A stretch of DNA of 9,842 nt, taken from Avoscillospira sp045589035 (GTDB taxonomy: Bacteria > Bacillota > Clostridia > Oscillospirales > Oscillospiraceae). Of the stretch, positions 6,734 to 9,842 are shown piece by piece (within the stretch, counting starts at the first letter, position 1; each line of letters begins with the position of its first letter). The translations under genes and the position numbers were made by a program. The stretch is from assembly GCA_045589035.1 (NCBI GenBank), contig JAZNFJ010000003.1, positions 1 through 9,842 of the forward strand, given 5' to 3'. The notes beneath the pieces are model-generated. The model was not told the DNA's origin, did not search any database, and worked only from the letters and a program-made list of their open reading frames with translations.

Positions 6734-6751
6734 AAGCTAATACTATAGCTT
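6734..6751. promoter_or_regulatory. Inverted repeat AAGCTA-N6-TAGCTT, candidate operator
   Basis: Perfect 6-base arms at 6734-6739 and 6746-6751 lie 14 bases before the ATG of the HTH gene and about 18 bases upstream of the -35 of the divergent small gene. An 18-base dyad of this size is typical of Cro/C1-type dimers, so the adjacent HTH protein may bind it. A TATAGC at 6744-6749 inside it could be part of a promoter, but I see no convincing plus-strand -35/-10 pair. Confidence 0.4.
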
Positions 6752-6765
6752 GACAGGTGGTGTAA

Positions 6766-6966
6766 ATGATGATCGTTTTTGATCGCCTTTGGGTGACAAT
6801 GAAAGAAAAAGGCATGACGCAATATCGGCTGATGAAAGAATACGGTATCAGTTCCGGTCAACTCGACCGACTGCGTAAAAACGAGAATGTCAGCACCCAC
6901 ACATTGAGCCTGCTTTGTAAAATTCTGGAATGCAAGCTGGAAGATATTGCGGAATATAAAGATTAA
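6766..6966 (+). CDS. Small Cro/C1-type helix-turn-helix regulator
   Basis: A 66-residue protein that is almost nothing but a Xre/Cro-C1-type DNA-binding domain (HTH_26-like). MTQYRLMKEYGISSGQLDRL (residues 17-36) forms the helix-turn-helix, and VSTHTLSLLCKILECKLEDI (42-61) gives the last two helices of the five-helix fold. There is no separate sensor or dimerisation domain. AGGTGG at 6755-6760 precedes two adjacent ATG codons (6766 and 6769), and either may be used. The stop codon lies inside the base of a terminator hairpin, so this is a single-gene transcript. It is divergent from the 54-residue gene with an inverted repeat between them, suggesting that it regulates itself and possibly that neighbour. 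Such stand-alone small HTH proteins are widespread in Clostridia and of unknown targets. Confidence 0.88.
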   Translation: MMIVFDRLWVTMKEKGMTQYRLMKEYGISSGQLDRLRKNENVSTHTLSLLCKILECKLEDIAEYKD

Positions 6967-7003
6967 ACTCCGATGCGCGATCTTTTGATGCATCGGAGTT
7001 TTT
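6965..7003. terminator. Intrinsic terminator after the HTH gene
   Basis: AAACTCCGATGC (6965-6976) pairs perfectly with GCATCGGAGTTT (6990-7001), followed by TT and G. Within the 13-base loop ATC and GAT can pair around TTTT. It ends the HTH transcript. It also lies just past the HAD stop at 7013 and could end the minus-strand operon, although the U-tract in that direction is short. Confidence 0.82.
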
Positions 7004-7012
7004 GTATCTTAT

Positions 7013-7666
7013 TTACTGCAATTCCGGCAGGTTGGGGAGGTCTTTGATGTGTTCCAGAAGATAGGTGGGGTTGATCCGTTCTTTCAGTTCTTCCAAGGTA
7101 AAGGTAGTGGGAACGGCGGCGGCATCCATGCCGGCAGAACGGGCGGCCTGCACACCGCTGATGGCATCTTCCACCACCAGGCAATCGGCAGGATCTTCGC
7201 CTACCGCCGCGGCACCCTTCAGATAGATCTCCGGGTCGGGCTTTTTCTTCTCCACCTCAGAGCCGGTGATGATGGTTTCAAAGATGCTCTCATCCACACC
7301 GATGGCCATGAGATTATACATGACTTTCCGGCGGTCCGCGGCAGAGCAGACTGCCATTTTGATTCCCCGGCTGTGAAGGGTTTCCAACATTTCCTTGACA
7401 CCCTCGGGCACATCGGTTTCTTCCATGACCCGCTGACCAAAGAAGTCATAGGCCCGCTCTTTCATGGCTTTGTCATACTTCAGACCATATTTTTCCGCCA
7501 CACCGCTGATAAAGCGATCCTCACCCATACCGGTGAATTCCAGAAAATCCTCGTGCTTGGCATGGACACCGTACTCTTCCAAGGACTGGATGGATGTGGC
7601 ACGCATGAGCCACTCAGACTCGATGAGCACACCATCCATATCGAACAAAATTGCTTTGTATTTCAT
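7013..7666 (-). CDS. HAD-superfamily hydrolase, beta-phosphoglucomutase-like
   Basis: A 217-residue cytoplasmic HAD protein of subfamily IA with a helical cap. Motif I is FDMDGVL (nucleophile D9, acid/base D11), motif II is CSAAD (S108), motif III is KKKPDP (K142) and motif IV is VVEDAISG (E166, D167). Spacing and length fit beta-phosphoglucomutase and its phosphatase relatives. The cap residues GVLIESEWL suggest a sugar-phosphate or small phosphate-ester phosphatase, but mutase activity cannot be excluded. The ATG follows GGAGG (7673-7677) by six bases and overlaps the preceding DUF92 stop as ATGA, so it is translationally coupled and is the last gene of the minus-strand operon. Alongside DUF89 it would be the second phosphatase of the operon, possibly removing side-products of the two predicted kinases. 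The substrate is unknown. Confidence 0.9.
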   Translation of the reverse strand: MKYKAILFDMDGVLIESEWLMRATSIQSLEEYGVHAKHEDFLEFTGMGEDRFISGVAEKYGLKYDKAMKERAYDFFGQRVMEETDVPEGVKEMLETLHSRGIKMAVCSAADRRKVMYNLMAIGVDESIFETIITGSEVEKKKPDPEIYLKGAAAVGEDPADCLVVEDAISGVQAARSAGMDAAAVPTTFTLEELKERINPTYLLEHIKDLPNLPELQ

Positions 7667-8463
7667 ACTTTTCCTCCGATCAGCAGCAAAACCACTGACA
7701 AAATGCCTACAAACACATTACAAATCAGATTGACACCGTCGTTGGTGACTTTGGGGAAGCCTTTGACCCGAACGGTTTCTTCGCTGCAATGGTTTTTTCG
7801 TTCCGTCATCATGCCGCATACCGGGCAGCGGTATTTGACCTGCAGACAAGAGCCCAGAATGCTGTCCAAAAGCGCACCGGCAAATCCGCAGGCGGTGATG
7901 AACCGGATATGTTTTCCACTGGGTGTGCCAATGGCATAGACACCAGCGATGAGCAGTGCGCCTATTAAGGATGCGCAGAAGCCCCACAGGGTCACACCGC
8001 CGGAAAGACCGCGCTGGGTCTTTTTGAAGGTGCAGATGTCCACCGGGTCGGCTTTGGAGAGAATGCCCAGCTCCGAAGCAAGGGAATCCGCCAGAGAGGC
8101 CGCCATAACAGCTGCATAAGCCAGCTTCAGTTCGGGCTTTTCCAGCAGGCAGGAAAGCAGCAGTAACAGACTGCCCATGCCCACATTGCAGAAAATCTGC
8201 ATAGCATCCCGCTTGCCGGTTTTGGCATTGACTTTTTTCTCCACGGCACGGCGGCTTTTACCGATTTTCCCGGCCACCACCGTGAAAATAAACGTAGCCG
8301 CCAGAATGGCGAAGCTGATCACACCGCCGCAGAAGGTGATGATCAAGGAGCAGCTCCATGCCAGAAACAGCGCCTTGGGAGTCAAGGCTTTCTGCACCGC
8401 AGCCAGACCTGCCAGCAAAGTGCTGAGAATCAGCGCTAAAATCAATTCTTTTACAACTTCCAT
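7663..8463 (-). CDS. DUF92 integral membrane protein (TMEM19 / VTE6-like)
   Basis: A 266-residue membrane protein of the DUF92 family. Recognisable motifs are TVVAGKIGKSRR (61-72), SLADSLASELG (123-133), RGLSGGVTLWG (151-161), GALLDSILGSCLQ (196-208), the cysteine pair CPVC (213-216) followed by HC (225-226), and NDGVNL (241-246). Six or seven hydrophobic segments span the membrane. The plant member VTE6 is phytyl-phosphate kinase, so a prenyl-phosphate kinase role is plausible but not proven for bacterial members. I chose the ATG at 8463, preceded by AAGGAAA, over an in-frame start 14 codons earlier that would overlap the upstream gene and gives an unlikely Cys-rich leader. It begins 10 bases after the VTE5-like stop, and its TGA overlaps the HAD start. 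Adjacency to the VTE5-like gene is the main functional clue. Confidence 0.85.
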   Translation of the reverse strand: MEVVKELILALILSTLLAGLAAVQKALTPKALFLAWSCSLIITFCGGVISFAILAATFIFTVVAGKIGKSRRAVEKKVNAKTGKRDAMQIFCNVGMGSLLLLLSCLLEKPELKLAYAAVMAASLADSLASELGILSKADPVDICTFKKTQRGLSGGVTLWGFCASLIGALLIAGVYAIGTPSGKHIRFITACGFAGALLDSILGSCLQVKYRCPVCGMMTERKNHCSEETVRVKGFPKVTNDGVNLICNVFVGILSVVLLLIGGKV

Positions 8464-8473
8464 AGCTTTCCTT

Positions 8474-9127
8474 TTACAGCAAAATCCATGCCAACAGGCA
8501 CACACCGATGGGCAAAGTCAAATTGTCGATGCCCTTCATGCCGATAAACTCCAGCACCGTTGCACCCAAGGCAATCAGTGCCATTTTCCAGACCGCAAAG
8601 CCCAGACCGAAGGCAGCGGAGATCACCGCAGCCACCACGAAGCAGCTGACAAAAACCGTCAAAGTACCATAGAGGCTTCTGCGGCCGTGGAGAATACGGA
8701 TATTCCCCTTCTGAATGCTGCCGGTGATGGGTGCCAGACCGTCTCCCAAAGCCATGCAGAACATACCCATGCCGTAGGGGGCAAGGAAGGTTTCATCCCG
8801 CAGACACAAAAGCGCCATGACCGCCATGGACACGGCATAATAAACCGTGCCGGGGGATTTCTTCTCGTCATCCTGCCGCTCCATGGCAGAGAGGATGTTG
8901 AATTTATAAGAAAGGAAATTGAACACGGCAAAAAACACAGCCGGCACCAGAAGATGCCATGTGGCACCAAAGCAAACTGCCATGGGAATCCACGCAAATG
9001 CCACAGAGATATGGACGATTTTTCGGGATTGTTCGTCCGTCAGACCTGCCAGCTTTTTCAGCACCGTGGTCACGGCCATAACGAAAAACACCCAGCCGAA
9101 TGTCAGCAAATATCCAAGTAAAATCAT
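8474..9127 (-). CDS. VTE5/SEC59-type prenol or polyprenol kinase-like membrane protein
   Basis: A 217-residue membrane protein with about seven hydrophobic segments. It carries the hallmarks of the dolichol kinase/phytol kinase family of CTP-dependent lipid-alcohol kinases, which databases often label phosphatidate cytidylyltransferase-like. These are SRKIVHI (34-40, R-K-x-x-H), ALGDGLAPITG (126-136) as the CTP-binding G-D-x-x-A-x-x-x-G, GRRSLYGT (148-155), and GIDNLTLPI (199-207), matching the conserved D-N-x-x-x-P near the C-terminus. Family members phosphorylate phytol (VTE5), dolichol (SEC59) or diacylglycerol (DGK1), and the substrate here is open. The ATG follows AAGGAG (9136-9141) and lies 12 bases after the DUF89 stop. 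It is directly followed by the DUF92 gene. The predicted reaction is prenol plus CTP to prenyl phosphate at the membrane. Confidence 0.83.
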   Translation of the reverse strand: MILLGYLLTFGWVFFVMAVTTVLKKLAGLTDEQSRKIVHISVAFAWIPMAVCFGATWHLLVPAVFFAVFNFLSYKFNILSAMERQDDEKKSPGTVYYAVSMAVMALLCLRDETFLAPYGMGMFCMALGDGLAPITGSIQKGNIRILHGRRSLYGTLTVFVSCFVVAAVISAAFGLGFAVWKMALIALGATVLEFIGMKGIDNLTLPIGVCLLAWILL

Positions 9128-9139
9128 AAAAAACGCTCC

Positions 9140-9842
9140 TTACAATGGGCCTGCCATAGGATTGATGGGCGGCAGGGTCTTTTCCCGCAGAAACTGACCG
9201 GTCATATTCTCGCAGTTCAGCAGCTTTGCCATGCGGCGGCACTTGCACATAAAGATGTAGTAGATATTATAGCCGCAGCCGGCCAGACTCTCCATATTGC
9301 CGCTGCCCTTGGCGAGGATGATGTCCGCCTGCTCCATGGCCTGTTTCAGATCTTCGCCGATGTAGTCCAGTTCCGTGCCGGAAATGCCGGAGCCGTTGTC
9401 CAGAATTTCCACCAGTTGATCCATGCCCACATAGGCGGCATCGGTACGGGTGGCATCGTTGAGAGAGTTCCGACCGCGGACGCAGTATTGGAGTTTCAGC
9501 TTGGGATAGTGCTTTTGCAACTGCTCCACCAAGAGTATATCAAAGACGATCTCACCGCAGTTATCACCTAAAATCAGCAGAGTTTCCGCGGCTTCCAGTT
9601 CCTTTTTCAAGATTTCATAAGTATCTTCGTTCAGCTCCGCCTCCGGGGTTTCGGCAATGGCCTTCTGCAAAGCCTCATGTGCCACCTCCGGGGTCAGGAT
9701 GCCAAAATCCAGAAAGTTGCCGGTCCTGGCAAATTTCAGCGCCAGTTTCAGAGGATCTTCCGCCTGCTCCACCATGGTACGCAGTCCCGGCAGCAGTTCC
9801 AAAACCAAGTCATTGCTGTCCCTTTTCAGCTGGCCGTAGGCA
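9140..9842 (-). CDS. DUF89 (ARMT1-like) damage-control phosphatase, 5' end beyond window
   Basis: An open frame enters from the right edge and ends with TAA at 9142-9140, giving 233 visible residues; about 50-60 N-terminal residues, including the usual N-terminal Cys motif, are missing. The first visible residues, AYGQLKRDSNDL, match the conserved D-P-Y-x-x-x-K-x-x-S-N segment of the family. Active-site motifs follow: LILGDNCGEIVFD (visible residues about 89-101) with the metal-binding D-N-x-G-E, RGRNSLNDAT (about 122-131), GSGISGTELDYI and ILAKGSGNMESL (K at about 178). DUF89 proteins are metal-dependent phosphatases that hydrolyse damaged or over-accumulated phosphometabolites, especially sugar phosphates. 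It is the first visible gene of the minus-strand operon, 12 bases ahead of the VTE5-like gene; more genes may lie upstream. An apparent TTG start at 9808 is not a true start because the conserved frame continues through it. Confidence 0.88.
   Translation of the reverse strand, partial: AYGQLKRDSNDLVLELLPGLRTMVEQAEDPLKLALKFARTGNFLDFGILTPEVAHEALQKAIAETPEAELNEDTYEILKKELEAAETLLILGDNCGEIVFDILLVEQLQKHYPKLKLQYCVRGRNSLNDATRTDAAYVGMDQLVEILDNGSGISGTELDYIGEDLKQAMEQADIILAKGSGNMESLAGCGYNIYYIFMCKCRRMAKLLNCENMTGQFLREKTLPPINPMAGPL

Noticed and set aside
6750..6755. TTGACA on the plus strand just before the HTH gene
   Set aside because: A -10 at the proper distance would fall inside the coding sequence and no such hexamer is there. 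The match is probably chance within the inverted repeat and ribosome binding site region.
8464..8505. A 14-codon upstream extension of the DUF92 gene
   Set aside because: It would overlap the VTE5-like gene by about 30 bases, has no ribosome binding site and gives a Cys/His-rich leader not expected in the family. The ATG at 8463 has AAGGAAA upstream and begins a good membrane helix.
9806..9808. A TTG as start of the DUF89 gene
   Set aside because: The frame stays open to the window edge and the upstream residues match the conserved family segment, so the true start lies outside.
1..9842. tRNA, rRNA, CRISPR, insertion sequence or prophage features
   Set aside because: I looked for clover-leaf-type ends, regularly spaced repeats, transposase motifs and terminal inverted repeats and saw none.

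Overview
The window looks like chromosomal DNA of a Gram-positive Clostridia-type bacterium, plausibly a gut Oscillospirales/Ruminococcaceae-like Firmicute. This is inferred from strong AGGAGG-type ribosome binding sites, moderate GC with C/G-ending codons, A/T-rich intergenic promoters of TTGACA/TATAAT type, short U-tailed hairpin terminators, and a carbohydrate locus beside a heterodimeric ABC exporter. It carries no rRNA, tRNA, CRISPR array, transposase or phage gene that I can see. Almost every base is coding; the longest stretch without a gene is only about 115 bases.

Left part (1-2743): a carbohydrate locus. A DUF5107 protein on the minus strand runs off the left edge (only its first 308 residues are here). 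It is divergent from an AraC-family regulator, which is followed 12 bases later by an aldose-1-epimerase-like protein. The 115-base divergent gap holds a 9-base direct repeat with 21-base phasing next to a weak -35 box. This is the arrangement expected of an AraC-type activator site, so the regulator probably controls the DUF5107 gene and itself.

Middle (2744-6490): a two-gene ABC exporter operon with its own near-consensus promoter, a dyad over the -35 box, a GTG start, a TGATG gene junction and a bidirectional terminator. The subunits form a clearly asymmetric heterodimer. Subunit 1 has the non-canonical Walker A, Walker B and H-loop residues, subunit 2 has the deviant signature motif, and all the deviations fall in one composite ATP site.

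Small-gene island (6494-7003): a 54-codon minus-strand gene with an excellent promoter, a strong ribosome binding site and a terminator, divergent from a 66-residue Cro/C1-type HTH regulator. An operator-like inverted repeat lies just before the regulator's start.

Right part (7013-9842, minus strand): a tightly packed four-gene operon, in transcription order a DUF89 (ARMT1-like) damage-control phosphatase (5' end beyond the window), a VTE5/SEC59-type CTP-dependent prenol kinase-like membrane protein, a DUF92 (TMEM19/VTE6-like) membrane protein and a beta-phosphoglucomutase-like HAD phosphatase. Spacings are 12 nt, 10 nt and a 4-nt overlap. In plants VTE5 and VTE6 successively phosphorylate phytol to phytyl diphosphate. 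A side-by-side VTE5-like/VTE6-like pair with two phosphatases is the best candidate here for a little-described system, a predicted prenyl-alcohol salvage pathway.
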